From: Roseovarius tolerans
GTDB lineage: Bacteria > Pseudomonadota > Alphaproteobacteria > Rhodobacterales > Rhodobacteraceae
Assembly: GCF_900109855.1 (NCBI RefSeq)
Contig: NZ_FOBO01000009.1
Coordinates: 1 to 64,000, forward strand
Direction: 5' to 3'
DNA: 64,000 nt
In this document: positions 35,675 through 45,089 of the stretch, piece after piece
Numbering within the stretch: position 1 is the first letter of the stretch
How the letters are laid out: each line of letters starts with the position of its first letter
Translations under genes and position numbers: made by a program
Notes under the pieces: model-generated
The model's database searches: none
What the model was told of the DNA's origin: nothing
Seen by the model: only the letters and a program-made list of their open reading frames with translations

Positions 35675-36157
35675 ATGACCGACCTGCCCGTTGCCCGCCA
35701 CCTGCTGCCGCACGCCCCTGACCGGATCGCCGATACGGTCGTGCTCGACTATGACGCGCGGCTGATGCGGCGCAAGCGGCTGGTGGGCAAGGCCGGGCTG
35801 ACCTTTCTGGTCGATCTGGCGGAGGTGACCAATCTGGACGATCACTGGGGCTTCGCACTCGACGATGGCCGGGCGGTGGCGGTGGAACCGGCCCCCGAAG
35901 ACCTGATCGAGGTGCGCGGTGATCTGGCGCGGCTGGCCTGGCATATCGGCAACCGGCACACGCCCTGCCAGATCGGCGCGGATCATCTGTGCATCCGCCG
36001 CGATCATGTGATCGAGGCGATGCTGGGGCATCTGGGCGCGGATATGACCCCCGTCACGGGACCGTTCCGGCCCGAGGGCGGGGCCTATGGCAAGGGTCGC
36101 ACGATGGGGCATGATCATGGGGGACATGACCACGGCCACACCCATCCCCACGCCTGA
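35675..36157 (+). CDS. ureE: Urease accessory protein UreE (nickel chaperone)
   Basis: The 160-residue metallochaperone has WHIGNRHTPCQ with the conserved dimer-interface nickel histidine region and a C-terminal His-rich tail (GHDHGGHDHGHTHPHA) that stores nickel. Its stop overlaps the ureF start (TGATG). Confidence 0.95.
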   Translation: MTDLPVARHLLPHAPDRIADTVVLDYDARLMRRKRLVGKAGLTFLVDLAEVTNLDDHWGFALDDGRAVAVEPAPEDLIEVRGDLARLAWHIGNRHTPCQIGADHLCIRRDHVIEAMLGHLGADMTPVTGPFRPEGGAYGKGRTMGHDHGGHDHGHTHPHA

Positions 36158-36789
36158 TGCTCACGCCCGCACATCTTACTCTCACCCAATGGCTCTCCCC
36201 GGCCTTTCCGACCGGGGCCTTCGCCTATTCGCACGGGCTGGAGCATGAGATCGCGACGAGGGTGGTCAGGGACGCAGCCAGCCTTGCGGCATGGCTGGAG
36301 AACATCCTGCGGTTTGGTGCGGGCTGGCAGGATGCGGTGCTGCTCAGCCACGCGCTGGAGGGCGGGTGCGACGCGCTCGACGATCTGGCCCGCGCCCTCG
36401 CGCCCTGCGCCGAGCGGCTGCAAGAGGGGCTGGAACAGGGGGCCGCATTCGCCCGAACCGTCAAAGGCATCACCGGGCGCGCGCGGCCACCCAGGATGCT
36501 GCCCGTGGCGGTGGGGGAGGCCGCCGCGCCGCTCTGTCTGGCCCGCGAGGACGTGATCGCGCTCTATCTGCAAGGCTTTGCCGGGAACCTCGTCACCATC
36601 GGTATCCGCCACGTGCCGCTTGGTCAGACCGAGGGGCAGGCCGTCCTCTCATGCCTTGCGCCGCTGATCCACGATTTGGCACATCGCGCCGCCTGCGCGC
36701 CGCTCGACACGCTCGGCACATGCGCTCTTGCGGGCGACCTCGCGGCGCTGCAACATGAGGGGATGGATGTGAGGATTTTCAGGACATGA
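36157..36789 (+). CDS. ureF: Urease accessory protein UreF
   Basis: The 210-residue helical protein begins [23 protein letters not shown], the UreF signature, and acts as adaptor between UreD-urease and UreG. Overlaps ureE and ureG by a few bases at either end. Confidence 0.95.
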   Translation: MLTPAHLTLTQWLSPAFPTGAFAYSHGLEHEIATRVVRDAASLAAWLENILRFGAGWQDAVLLSHALEGGCDALDDLARALAPCAERLQEGLEQGAAFARTVKGITGRARPPRMLPVAVGEAAAPLCLAREDVIALYLQGFAGNLVTIGIRHVPLGQTEGQAVLSCLAPLIHDLAHRAACAPLDTLGTCALAGDLAALQHEGMDVRIFRT

Positions 36790-37415
36790 GCGCACATCGC
36801 ATGAATGGCCCCCTGCGGGTGGGCATTGGTGGCCCGGTCGGGGCCGGAAAAACCACGCTGACCGAGGGGCTGGCGCGGGCGCTGGCCCATCGCTGCTCGA
36901 TGGCGGTGATCACCAACGACATCTATACCCGCGAGGATGCCGAGGCACTGGTGCGTGCGCAGGTCCTGCCCGCCGACCGTATTCGGGGGGTGGAAACCGG
37001 CGGCTGCCCGCACACGGCGATCCGCGAGGATGCTTCGATCAATCTCGCCGCCGTGACCGACCTCAACACCGCGTTTCCCGATCTCGACCTGGTGCTGATC
37101 GAGTCGGGGGGCGACAACCTCGCCGCCACGTTCAGCCCGGAACTGGCCGATCTGACAATCTATGTGATCGACACCGCCGCCGGGCAGGATATCCCGCGCA
37201 AGCGTGGCCCCGGACTGACGAAATCCGACCTGCTGGTGGTCAACAAGACCGACCTCGCGCCGCATGTCGGCGTTGATCTGGTGCAGCTTGAGGCCGATAC
37301 GGCGAGCGCACGCGGATCGCGGCCCTATGTGCTTGCGCAGTTGCGCAGCGGCGCGGGGCTCGATCAGGTGATCCGCTTCATCGAGGACGAAGGCGGCGTT
37401 CCGCTCGCCCCCTGA
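36786..37415 (+). CDS. ureG: Urease accessory GTPase UreG
   Basis: The 209-residue SIMIBI GTPase has P-loop [13 protein letters not shown], the CPH metal motif in [28 protein letters not shown] and the guanine-specificity NKTD ([12 protein letters not shown]). Last gene of the urease operon. No obvious hairpin follows within the 84 bases to the next gene. Confidence 0.97.
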   Translation: MSAHRMNGPLRVGIGGPVGAGKTTLTEGLARALAHRCSMAVITNDIYTREDAEALVRAQVLPADRIRGVETGGCPHTAIREDASINLAAVTDLNTAFPDLDLVLIESGGDNLAATFSPELADLTIYVIDTAAGQDIPRKRGPGLTKSDLLVVNKTDLAPHVGVDLVQLEADTASARGSRPYVLAQLRSGAGLDQVIRFIEDEGGVPLAP

Positions 37416-37499
37416 TCTCGGCCCGCGCATTCTCGGACTTGTATTTACTCTCTGATCCGCCCATCATATTCATAAATTCGAATTTTAAGGGAGGATATC

Positions 37500-38414
37500 A
37501 TGACATTCACCAGACGCCGGATGCTGGGGGCGATGGGCGCAGGCGCGCTCTGCGGCTTGCCTCGCGGGGGCTTTGCCGCGACCGAAACCACCCTTGGGCA
37601 GGCCACGATCACCACGCTCAGCGACGGGCATCTCGTGCTGCCGCGCGATTTTCTGCTGGGCGAGCTCGACCCGGCCAAGGCCGCGCCGGTGCTGGCCGAA
37701 TTCGGCATCACCGGCGACACGATCGAGCCGCCCTGCAACCTGACCCTCTACCGCGACGGCACGAACACGGTGCTGTTCGACGCGGGCTCCGGCCATGCCT
37801 TCATGCCGAGCGCAGGGGAATTGCTCGACGCGCTCGACGCCGTGGACGTTACGCCGGATGACATGACCCATGTCATCTTCACCCATGCCCATCCCGATCA
37901 CCTTTGGGGCGTGCTTGACGATTTCGACGATCCGGTCTTCACCAACGCGGCCCACATGATCGGACAGGCCGAATGGGACTACTGGACCGACCCTGCCACC
38001 GTCGACAGCATCGGCACGGCGCGCGCCAGCTTTGCCGTGGGCGCGGCCCGCCGTCTGGCCGCCATCGAGGACCGGCTGGACTTCATCAGCGGGGGGCAAG
38101 AAGTGCTGCCTGGCATCATGGCCCATGACACGCCCGGCCACACGCCCGGCCACATGGCGTTTGAGCTGCGTCAGGGGTCAGAGGCCGTGATGGTGGTGGG
38201 CGATGCCATCGGCAACGGGCATCTTGCCCTTGCGCGCCCCGGTTGGGCCAGCGGCTCGGATCAGGACGCCGATCAGGGGATCGCAACACGCGTGCGCCTG
38301 CTCGACCAACTGGCCACCGACCAGATGGCGATGGTCGGCTTTCACCTGCCCGAGGGCGGTCTTGGCCGGGTGGAGCGCAACGGCGACGCCTACCGCTTTG
38401 TGGCGGAGGTCTGA
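37500..38414 (+). CDS. Tat-exported metallo-beta-lactamase-fold hydrolase
   Basis: The 304-residue precursor has a twin-arginine signal (TFTRRRMLGAMGAGALC) and an MBL domain with intact zinc motif THAHPDH (residues 128-134), HTPGHTPGHMA and VVGDAI. Export via Tat fits a metal-loaded periplasmic enzyme. The gene is followed by a second MBL-fold gene after 4 bases and lies between urease and sox genes; a sulfur-thiol esterase-type role like SoxG/SoxH is possible but not shown. Confidence 0.85.
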   Translation: MTFTRRRMLGAMGAGALCGLPRGGFAATETTLGQATITTLSDGHLVLPRDFLLGELDPAKAAPVLAEFGITGDTIEPPCNLTLYRDGTNTVLFDAGSGHAFMPSAGELLDALDAVDVTPDDMTHVIFTHAHPDHLWGVLDDFDDPVFTNAAHMIGQAEWDYWTDPATVDSIGTARASFAVGAARRLAAIEDRLDFISGGQEVLPGIMAHDTPGHTPGHMAFELRQGSEAVMVVGDAIGNGHLALARPGWASGSDQDADQGIATRVRLLDQLATDQMAMVGFHLPEGGLGRVERNGDAYRFVAEV

Positions 38415-38418
38415 GCCG

Positions 38419-39363
38419 ATGCGCAGCCTCCTCATAGCCGCCCTTTTCGCTGCCGCCCCCGCGCTTGCCAGCGAGGACATCGCCGATCAATACCCCGACT
38501 CGTTGCTCTATTCCAAACCGGTGGAATTCATCCCCGGCGTCTGGTCCGCGATCGGCGCCACCGCCCCCCCCACCTACGAAAATGCGGGCCATAACAACAA
38601 CCTAAGCTTCATCGTCACCGGCGCGGGCGTCGTGGTGATCAACGGCGGGGCCTCGTATGGCCTCGCCCGTGCCCTGCACGAAGAGATAAAGACGATCACA
38701 GATCAGCCCGTCACCCATGTGTTCAACGAAAACGGCCAGGGTCATGCCATGCTGGGCAATTCCTACTGGGTGGAACAGGGCGTGCCGGTGATCGCACATG
38801 AGGACGCGTTGCACGAGATAGAGCAATACGGCGGAACCGATCTGGAGACCGCCCGCCGTGTCACCAAGGAGCGCGCCGAGGGCACCGAGGTGGTGCCGCC
38901 GACCGAGACGTTCTCGGAGGACTACACGCTCGACATGGGCGACACCCGCATCGAGGCGCGGTATCTTGGCCCGGCCCACAGCCCCGGCGATATCGTGATC
39001 TGGCTGCCCAAGCAGAGCCTCGTGATCTCCGGCGACATGGCGTTTCACGAACGCATGCTGCCGATCTTTCCGGAGACGATCACCCGCGACTGGCTGGAGA
39101 CATGGGATGCGGAGTTCGAGGCGCTCGGGGCGACCTATGTGATCCCTGGTCACGGCCACCCCACCAACATGGATCAGGTGCGGCGCTACACCAAGGGCTA
39201 CCTCGAATATCTGCGCGCGCGCATCGCCGAGCATATCGACGCGGGCGGCGACCTTGCGGATGCCTATTACGTCGATCAGTCGCCCTACACCCATCTCGAC
39301 ACGTTCGAGGAACTGGCGACCAAGAACGCGGGCCGGGTCTATGAGCAGATGGAGTGGGAGTGA
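38419..39363 (+). CDS. Periplasmic MBL-fold protein, SoxH-like
   Basis: The 314-residue precursor has a Sec signal (MRSLLIAALFAAAPALA) and an MBL fold ending with YVIPGHGHPTNMDQV. In place of the usual THxHxDH it reads VFNENGQGHAMLGN, so most first-site zinc ligands are missing; later His/Asp (LGPAHSPGD, VISGDMAF, PGHGHP) remain. I recall a similar NGQxH variant in SoxH-related proteins. The start ATG 38419 follows the upstream stop by 4 bases. The neighbouring sox locus supports a SoxH-like label. Confidence 0.75.
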   Translation: MRSLLIAALFAAAPALASEDIADQYPDSLLYSKPVEFIPGVWSAIGATAPPTYENAGHNNNLSFIVTGAGVVVINGGASYGLARALHEEIKTITDQPVTHVFNENGQGHAMLGNSYWVEQGVPVIAHEDALHEIEQYGGTDLETARRVTKERAEGTEVVPPTETFSEDYTLDMGDTRIEARYLGPAHSPGDIVIWLPKQSLVISGDMAFHERMLPIFPETITRDWLETWDAEFEALGATYVIPGHGHPTNMDQVRRYTKGYLEYLRARIAEHIDAGGDLADAYYVDQSPYTHLDTFEELATKNAGRVYEQMEWE

Positions 39364-39394
39364 GCGCGCAGCCCGCCGGGCTGACCCTTCCGGG

Positions 39395-40687
39395 TCAGCT
39401 CAGCACGCCATCGGCGCCCAGCACGCTCCGGCCGCGCAGGTAGGGGTGCAGGACCTCGGGCAGGCGCACCGACCCGTCCGCCTGCTGGCCGTTTTCCAGC
39501 ACCGCGATCAGCGCGCGCCCCACGGCCAGCCCTGAGCCATTCAGCGTATGCACGAATTCCGGCTTGCCGCCGCCTGCAGGCTTGAAGCGGGCGGTCATCC
39601 GCCGGGCCTGAAAATCGCCGCAGACCGAGACCGATGAAATCTCGCGATACATGTTCTGTCCGGGCAGCCAGACCTCGATATCGTGGGTGCGCCGCGCGCC
39701 GAATCCCATGTCACCGGTGCAGAGCGCCACGGTGCGATAAGGCAGGCCAAGCCGTTCGAGAATACCCTCGGCGCAGCCGGTCATCCGGTCCAGCTCGTCG
39801 CGGCTGGCCTCGGGATGGGTGATCGAGACCATCTCGACCTTCTCGAACTGATGCTGGCGCAGCATGCCTGCGGTATCGCGTCCGGCCGATCCGGCCTCTG
39901 AACGGAAACATTGCGTATGCGCCACCATCCGGCGCGGCAGGCTGGTCTCGTCCACCGTCTCGCCATGCACGAGGTTGGTCAGCGTCACCTCGGCGGTGGG
40001 CACCAGCCACCAGCCATTGGTGGTGCGATAGCTGTCCTCGCCGAATTTCGGCAATTGCCCGGTGCCGCGCATCATCTCGTCGCGCACCAGAACGGGCGTC
40101 CACGTCTCGGTCAGGCCGTTCTCCTCGACATGCGTGTCGATCATGAACTGTGCGAGGGCGCGGTGAATGCGCGCCACCGACCCCGAGAGCACGACAAAGC
40201 GGCTACCCGAGAGTTTGGCCGCGCTCTCGAAATCCATGCCCGGCTTGACGCCGGCGATCTCGTAATGCTCGCGCGCCTCGAAATCGAGCACGGGCGGCGT
40301 GCCCCAGCGGCGCAACTCGACATTGTCGGCCTCGTCCGCGCCATCGGGCACGTCGTCCTGTGGCAGGTTGGGCATCCCCATCAGCATCTCGGTCAGCTGC
40401 GCGTCGAGATCCTTGGCCTCGGCCTGCATCGCCGCCACCTCGGCCTTTTTCTCGCCGACCAGCACCCGCAGCCGGGCAAACTCGGCCTCATCGCCGCGCG
40501 CCTTGGCGGCACCGACTTCCTTGGAGGCGCGGTTCTGATCGGCCTGCGCGGTCTCTGCCGCTAGGATCCTGGCGCGCCGCGCCTCGTCCAGGGCCAGAAC
40601 GGGGCCTGACGCGTTCTGCACCCCCCGCCGCGCCATGGCGGCGTCAAACGCTGCGGGGTTTTCACGGATCGCGCGGATATCGTGCAT
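39395..40687 (-). CDS. serS: Serine--tRNA ligase
   Basis: The 430-residue class II synthetase has the N-terminal coiled-coil arm (about 30-105), motif 2 [20 protein letters not shown] and motif 3 [20 protein letters not shown] 40687 ([11 protein letters not shown]) is the family start. Convergent with the SoxH-like gene, 31 bases apart. Confidence 0.97.
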   Translation of the reverse strand: MHDIRAIRENPAAFDAAMARRGVQNASGPVLALDEARRARILAAETAQADQNRASKEVGAAKARGDEAEFARLRVLVGEKKAEVAAMQAEAKDLDAQLTEMLMGMPNLPQDDVPDGADEADNVELRRWGTPPVLDFEAREHYEIAGVKPGMDFESAAKLSGSRFVVLSGSVARIHRALAQFMIDTHVEENGLTETWTPVLVRDEMMRGTGQLPKFGEDSYRTTNGWWLVPTAEVTLTNLVHGETVDETSLPRRMVAHTQCFRSEAGSAGRDTAGMLRQHQFEKVEMVSITHPEASRDELDRMTGCAEGILERLGLPYRTVALCTGDMGFGARRTHDIEVWLPGQNMYREISSVSVCGDFQARRMTARFKPAGGGKPEFVHTLNGSGLAVGRALIAVLENGQQADGSVRLPEVLHPYLRGRSVLGADGVLS

Positions 40688-40803
40688 CGGTCTGTCCTCG
40701 AACTGCCTGAGTCGTTTGAGCGCGTGATAAACCGGTTTTGCGGCCATGTGTAGGGCGGGTTGACGCGAGACACGTTCCGAACCGCGGCAGACGCAGCTTT
40801 ACC

Positions 40804-41421
40804 TCACAACGTGCGCGCGAGTGTGCAGTCGTAACTTTGCCCGTCGGGGTCTGGCTCGCGATAGGTGGCGCTCTCGCCCTTGATCCAGATCGAGCGGCCA
40901 AAACTGCCCTCATAGCGACTTCCGGATGCGGTCGGGACAAGCACGCCCGTGTCGATCTGGTCGCCGCGCTCAAAACGGACGCTCGGCAGCTCGGTGTCGA
41001 AGAAATACGTAACGACCTCGTTGGCCGGATTGCCGTCGCAGGCCCAGATCACCGCCGAGGCGGGTGGCTCAAGCATCCATTGCGCCACCAGTTGGCCCTG
41101 ACGGCGCAAATAGGAGGCTTCGACACAATCGCGCAGCGCGTCGCCCGCTTTCCAGCACTCGTCGCGGCCCTTGATCCAGCCGCGCTGATAGGCGCGCAAC
41201 TCGCGCTCGCCCGCCTCGGCCCCGGCATCCGCCGCCCGGATCACCGCAACCGCCTCGTCGAACCGGCGCGCCACCAGCCGGTCGAGCCGTGCAAGCTCCG
41301 CATCGTCACAGACAAGTTTTTCCGCCGAACTCTCGGCCTTGGCGCAGTCAAACGACGGGCCTTGTTGTGCCGTGGCACCGGTGGCCACCAGCAAAAGCAG
41401 TCCGGACAGGATGTATCGCAT
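40804..41421 (-). CDS. Secreted fusion of LprI-like and MliC-like lysozyme-inhibitor domains
   Basis: The 205-residue precursor has a signal peptide (cut after ATAQQ), a DUF1311/LprI-like domain (about 23-105) with FDCAKAESSAEKLVCDD and four cysteines (26, 38, 89, 99), and a MliC-like domain (about 125-205) with WACDG..., beta strands and the closing YDCTL, whose two cysteines (128, 199) would form the usual disulfide. Both families inhibit lysozymes in other bacteria. The mature N-terminus has no lipobox, so it is soluble in the periplasm. Separated from the YeeE/YedE gene by 12 bases. Confidence 0.8.
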   Translation of the reverse strand: MRYILSGLLLLVATGATAQQGPSFDCAKAESSAEKLVCDDAELARLDRLVARRFDEAVAVIRAADAGAEAGERELRAYQRGWIKGRDECWKAGDALRDCVEASYLRRQGQLVAQWMLEPPASAVIWACDGNPANEVVTYFFDTELPSVRFERGDQIDTGVLVPTASGSRYEGSFGRSIWIKGESATYREPDPDGQSYDCTLARTL

Positions 41422-41433
41422 GATCGTCTCCCT

Positions 41434-42498
41434 TCAGGTCGTCGGCACCATCACGGCCCCCCGGCCCAGCATCAGATGCGTGGCCATCGCGCCGATCCAC
41501 ATGCATCCTACGGCAACCCAGGCCGTCAGCGCAAAGATCGCGCCGCCCGACATGCCCGCGCCCACGGCGCAGCCGCCCGCGAGCATCGAGCCAAAGCCCA
41601 TCAGCGCCGCGCCGATCAGATAGCGCTCCATCGGCGTGTCGGGGCCGAAGCGTTCGATCTTCCATTCACGGGTGAGCAGTGCCATCGTGGCCGCACCTGC
41701 GAAGACCCCCGGCACCAGGCCCACGCCGAACCCAAGGGGCAGCGAGGTGCTGTTCACGAGCCCCATCAGCGTGTCGGTCGAGGGGCCGGTGAAGGTGACC
41801 GAGGAAATCGAGATCACCTCGAACGAGGTCTGCGCGATCATGTAGGTCACCAGCCAGCCCAGCCCCACGGCCAGCCCGACAGCCATTCCGGCAATCGCAT
41901 GGCTCAGCCGCACGTGCCGCGCGAGCGCCAGCGCAAAGCCCGCGATCAGCACCAGCGCGGCGATGCCCGCTGCGACCAGAGGGCTCATGCCAAGCTGCGA
42001 CAGGATGCTGCGCGCCTCGCCGCCCGGCACCAGCCAGAGCGTTGCAAGCCCCTCGCGCGCGGGCGACAGCGCCCCGCGCAATGCCGATTGCGCCACGATG
42101 GTCAGCACCAGCCCGGTGACAAGCGCGCGCAGGTTGCCGGTGGCCGACAGCACCAGCAAACGGCTCGCGCAGCCGCGCGCGAGGATCATGCCCGCGCCGA
42201 ACATCAGCCCGCCGATGATCGCGCCCGACATGCTGCCGGTGGCGGCCAGTGGCCGCGCCTCGCTCACGTCGAGAAAACCTGCGGCGATGGCCCCCTGCAC
42301 CGTCAGAACGCCGGCGGAGAACGCGATGATCCAGATCGACAGGCGCGGGCCCAGCCCGCGCTCGGCCACCTCGATGGTCGCGGCCCGCAGGCAAAACCGC
42401 GAATGCTGCGCCGCCGCCCCGAAGATCACGCCAACGAGCGCGCCCGCCATCGCGAGCACGGCCCCGTCGCCGTAGGTGTCGATGAGTGTTTCCAGCAT
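41434..42498 (-). CDS. YeeE/YedE family transporter (SoxT-like)
   Basis: The 354-residue membrane protein has about nine helices and the family's conserved cysteines in AQHSRFCLRAA, ARGCASRLLVL and GGCAVGAGMSGG. This family (TsuA/YeeE) moves thiosulfate or other reduced sulfur. It lies on the minus strand next to DUF302 and soxF genes, so a sox-linked role is likely. ATG 42498 was chosen from the family start. A second member lies at the far side of the sox locus. Confidence 0.85.
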   Translation of the reverse strand: MLETLIDTYGDGAVLAMAGALVGVIFGAAAQHSRFCLRAATIEVAERGLGPRLSIWIIAFSAGVLTVQGAIAAGFLDVSEARPLAATGSMSGAIIGGLMFGAGMILARGCASRLLVLSATGNLRALVTGLVLTIVAQSALRGALSPAREGLATLWLVPGGEARSILSQLGMSPLVAAGIAALVLIAGFALALARHVRLSHAIAGMAVGLAVGLGWLVTYMIAQTSFEVISISSVTFTGPSTDTLMGLVNSTSLPLGFGVGLVPGVFAGAATMALLTREWKIERFGPDTPMERYLIGAALMGFGSMLAGGCAVGAGMSGGAIFALTAWVAVGCMWIGAMATHLMLGRGAVMVPTT

Positions 42499-42618
42499 GG
42501 CAGGGTTCCATCGTGACGTTATGCTGCCAGCATACACATTCACGGGCGCGCATGTCTTGACTTGGGTCAATCAGGGGGGGCAATCCGGGCCGCGTGGGGG
42601 CGGCCCGGCACCGGTGCT

Positions 42619-43047
42619 TTATTCCAGCGCGTCCTGCACGATCTCGTCCAGAAGCGCCTGCACCTTCTGCATCTCGCCCTCTGGGTAGGTGCGATGGCCC
42701 ACCATCACCTCGCCCTCGCGCTCGGCGACGAACACGCCGTAAGGGCAATGCGCGATGTTCATCGGATCGGCCTCCATCACCTCGCGCGACAGGGTGGCGG
42801 AGCAAAAGAGGAAGATATCCGCCTCTTCGAATATCTTGACGTCACTGCCCACATCCGCGCCGGTGCGGTTGAGCATCTCGCCCACATGGCTGGTCAGATC
42901 AATCACCAGCCCCCGGTCGAGGATGGCACTTTCGACCGCGAAGGTCGCATCGCCGAAGGTGCCGTTGAACGGGTAGGTCACCGCCTCCTGCGCCATAGCG
43001 GGCAGCGCCATGAGGCCGAAAACTCCGGCCAGAATTGTCCGTTTCAT
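42619..43047 (-). CDS. DUF302 periplasmic protein
   Basis: The 142-residue precursor has a signal peptide (MKRTILAGVFGLMALPAMA) and a DUF302-type domain with ADIFLFCSATLSREVMEADP and IAHCPYGVFVAE. Two cysteines remain in the mature form. DUF302 proteins are often encoded with sulfur-oxidation genes; function unknown. Located 39 bases after soxF on the same strand. Confidence 0.85.
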   Translation of the reverse strand: MKRTILAGVFGLMALPAMAQEAVTYPFNGTFGDATFAVESAILDRGLVIDLTSHVGEMLNRTGADVGSDVKIFEEADIFLFCSATLSREVMEADPMNIAHCPYGVFVAEREGEVMVGHRTYPEGEMQKVQALLDEIVQDALE

Positions 43048-43086
43048 TGCCTTTACTCCTTTGTCAGACAGGCGTTCGCGCGCCGA

Positions 43087-44355
43087 TCAATCGAACATGT
43101 CCGTGGTGATGCCCGCATACCAACCGACTGATTCCTCGTAGGTGGCCTTGCGGGTCGCCGCATCCTCGCCGGTCTGCGAGATGAAGCCGTCGACCTTGGC
43201 GATCTTTTCCTCGGTCGCCTCGTAAGTCGCGCCCACCTTGACGCCATCGTCCTCGGCAATCAGCGACCAGCAGGTATTGGTGAACTTGGCCGGGAACACC
43301 TTGGACCCGGTCAGCGCGCCGCGCACCGCCATCGCGCAGACCTTGGCCTGTGAATTGGCGGCAAAGCCGGATTTCGGCATGTCACCTTGTGCGGCGGCGT
43401 CGCCCAACACATGCACATCCGGGTCCACCTTCGACGACATGTCGGCGGCATTCACCGGCGCCCAGTTGCCCTCGGTGACGCCTGCCATGTCGGCGATGCG
43501 GCCCGCCTTCTGCGCCGGGATCACGTTGCAGATATCCACATTCTCGACCATGCCGTCGATGTCGATGGTCATCGCCTCGGTGTCGACGCTCACGTTCTCA
43601 CCGCCGAAATCGGGGCCGATGCGCTCCACCATGCCGCCGTAGTGACGCTGCCAGCCTTCCTCGAAGAGCGCCTGCTTGGAAAACTTCGGCTTGGGATCGG
43701 CCACGAGGATCTTGGCGGTCGGGTTCATTTGCTTGAGCACATGCGCCACCATCGAGATCCGCTCATAGGGGCCAGGGGGGCAGCGATACGGGTTGGGCGG
43801 AGCCACCATGGCAAAGCGCCCGCCCTCGGGCATCGCCATGATCTGCGCCTTCAGGAGCTCGCTCTGCGATCCGGCCTTGTAGGCGTGGGGCATCTTGTTT
43901 TGTGCGGCCACCGACCAGCCCGGAACGGCATCCTCGACAAAATCAATGCCGGGGCTGAGAATGAGCTTGTCATAGGGCAGCACCGCGCCACCGGCGAGGC
44001 TGACGGTTTTGCTGTCGCGGTCAACGTCCACCGCCCAGTCATGCACCACGTTGATGCCGTATTTCGCGGCCAGCGTGCCGTAGGTGTGGCTGATATCCTC
44101 AAGGTCGGTGAAACCGCCGATATAGAGGTTGGAGAAATAGCAGGTGAAATAGCTGCGCGACGGCTCGACGAGGGTCACATTGATCGCACCCTTGCTGTCC
44201 TTGGCGATATAGCGCGCGGCAGTGGCCCCGCCCGAGCCGCCGCCGATCACGACAACGCGCGGCTTGCCATGCCCGTCAGCCAGCACCGCGGGTGCCGAAA
44301 GCGTGGCAGCCGCAGCGGTTCCCACGGCAATGAATTTGCGTCGGTTGAAAGTCAT
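43087..44355 (-). CDS. soxF: Sulfide-dehydrogenase-type flavoprotein SoxF
   Basis: The 422-residue precursor has a Tat signal (NRRKFIAVGTAAAATLSAP) and the FCSD flavoprotein fold: VVVIGGGSGGATAARYI for FAD, catalytic CPPGPYERI cysteine, and the C-terminal CWSLIAEDDGVKVGA. It pairs with the cytochrome SoxE, as flavocytochrome c sulfide dehydrogenase does. Confidence 0.94.
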   Translation of the reverse strand: MTFNRRKFIAVGTAAAATLSAPAVLADGHGKPRVVVIGGGSGGATAARYIAKDSKGAINVTLVEPSRSYFTCYFSNLYIGGFTDLEDISHTYGTLAAKYGINVVHDWAVDVDRDSKTVSLAGGAVLPYDKLILSPGIDFVEDAVPGWSVAAQNKMPHAYKAGSQSELLKAQIMAMPEGGRFAMVAPPNPYRCPPGPYERISMVAHVLKQMNPTAKILVADPKPKFSKQALFEEGWQRHYGGMVERIGPDFGGENVSVDTEAMTIDIDGMVENVDICNVIPAQKAGRIADMAGVTEGNWAPVNAADMSSKVDPDVHVLGDAAAQGDMPKSGFAANSQAKVCAMAVRGALTGSKVFPAKFTNTCWSLIAEDDGVKVGATYEATEEKIAKVDGFISQTGEDAATRKATYEESVGWYAGITTDMFD

Positions 44356-44383
44356 GGTGTCTCCTCCCAGAAACGGACCGCGT

Positions 44384-45085
44384 TTAGTCGAGGTCCTTGA
44401 AATAGGCCGCCAGCGCTGCGATCTCCTCGTTCGACAGGCGTCCGGCCATCATCTGCATCACCGGATGGGGACGCAGTCTATCCTTGTAGGCGTGCATTGC
44501 GATCACGAAATCCTCTTCCGGCCAGCGGGTAATCGAGGGGATGCCGAGGGCCGAGCCATCAGCCTGATGGCAGCTCACGCATTCGCTGCTGAGGTATTCG
44601 CCGTATTCCGGATCGCCCTGAATCGCGAGAATATCGGGATCGACCGAATGATCTGTGCCGATCGCCGTCGGCGCGGCCTCGGGGATGTTGGCGGGATTGT
44701 CCGAGAAGGTCCGCAGATAGGTCAGAAGGTCCGCCCGCGCCTGCTCGTTCTTCAAGCCGGGGTAGCTCATCCGGGTCTTGGAGACGAGCGCGCGCGGATT
44801 TTCGATATAAGCGTCGAGCGTCTCCAGCGTCCATGTCAGGCCATCAACGCCCGCCCGCTCCATTGACGCGGAATAGGCATAGCCGTCATGCGCCGCTGCG
44901 CGCCGCCCGAAGATGCCGTTGAGATGGGGGCCGATCCGGTCCTCGGCCCCCTGCCCGATCTGATGACAGCCCTTGCAGGCGTTGAAGGCCTGCGCGCCCG
45001 CCTCGGCATCGCCGATCAGCTCTGCCCGCGCGCCACCCGCCGCCAGAAGCGCGGCGAGCGTCAGCGCGGGCAGGAGCGGGCGCAC
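44384..45085 (-). CDS. soxE: Dihaem cytochrome c SoxE
   Basis: The 233-residue precursor begins with GTG 45085 (Shine-Dalgarno GGAG, just after the soxD stop) and a signal peptide (RPLLPALTLAALLAAGG..ARA). Two CxxCH motifs, CKGCH and CVSCH, mark two haem c domains. It is the cytochrome partner of SoxF. Confidence 0.9.
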   Translation of the reverse strand: MRPLLPALTLAALLAAGGARAELIGDAEAGAQAFNACKGCHQIGQGAEDRIGPHLNGIFGRRAAAHDGYAYSASMERAGVDGLTWTLETLDAYIENPRALVSKTRMSYPGLKNEQARADLLTYLRTFSDNPANIPEAAPTAIGTDHSVDPDILAIQGDPEYGEYLSSECVSCHQADGSALGIPSITRWPEEDFVIAMHAYKDRLRPHPVMQMMAGRLSNEEIAALAAYFKDLD

Positions 45086-45089
45086 CGTG

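Noticed and set aside
40738-42516. A 592-codon open frame on the plus strand
   Set aside because: Antisense to the YeeE/YedE and lysozyme-inhibitor genes; extremely Arg/His/Gln-rich shadow.
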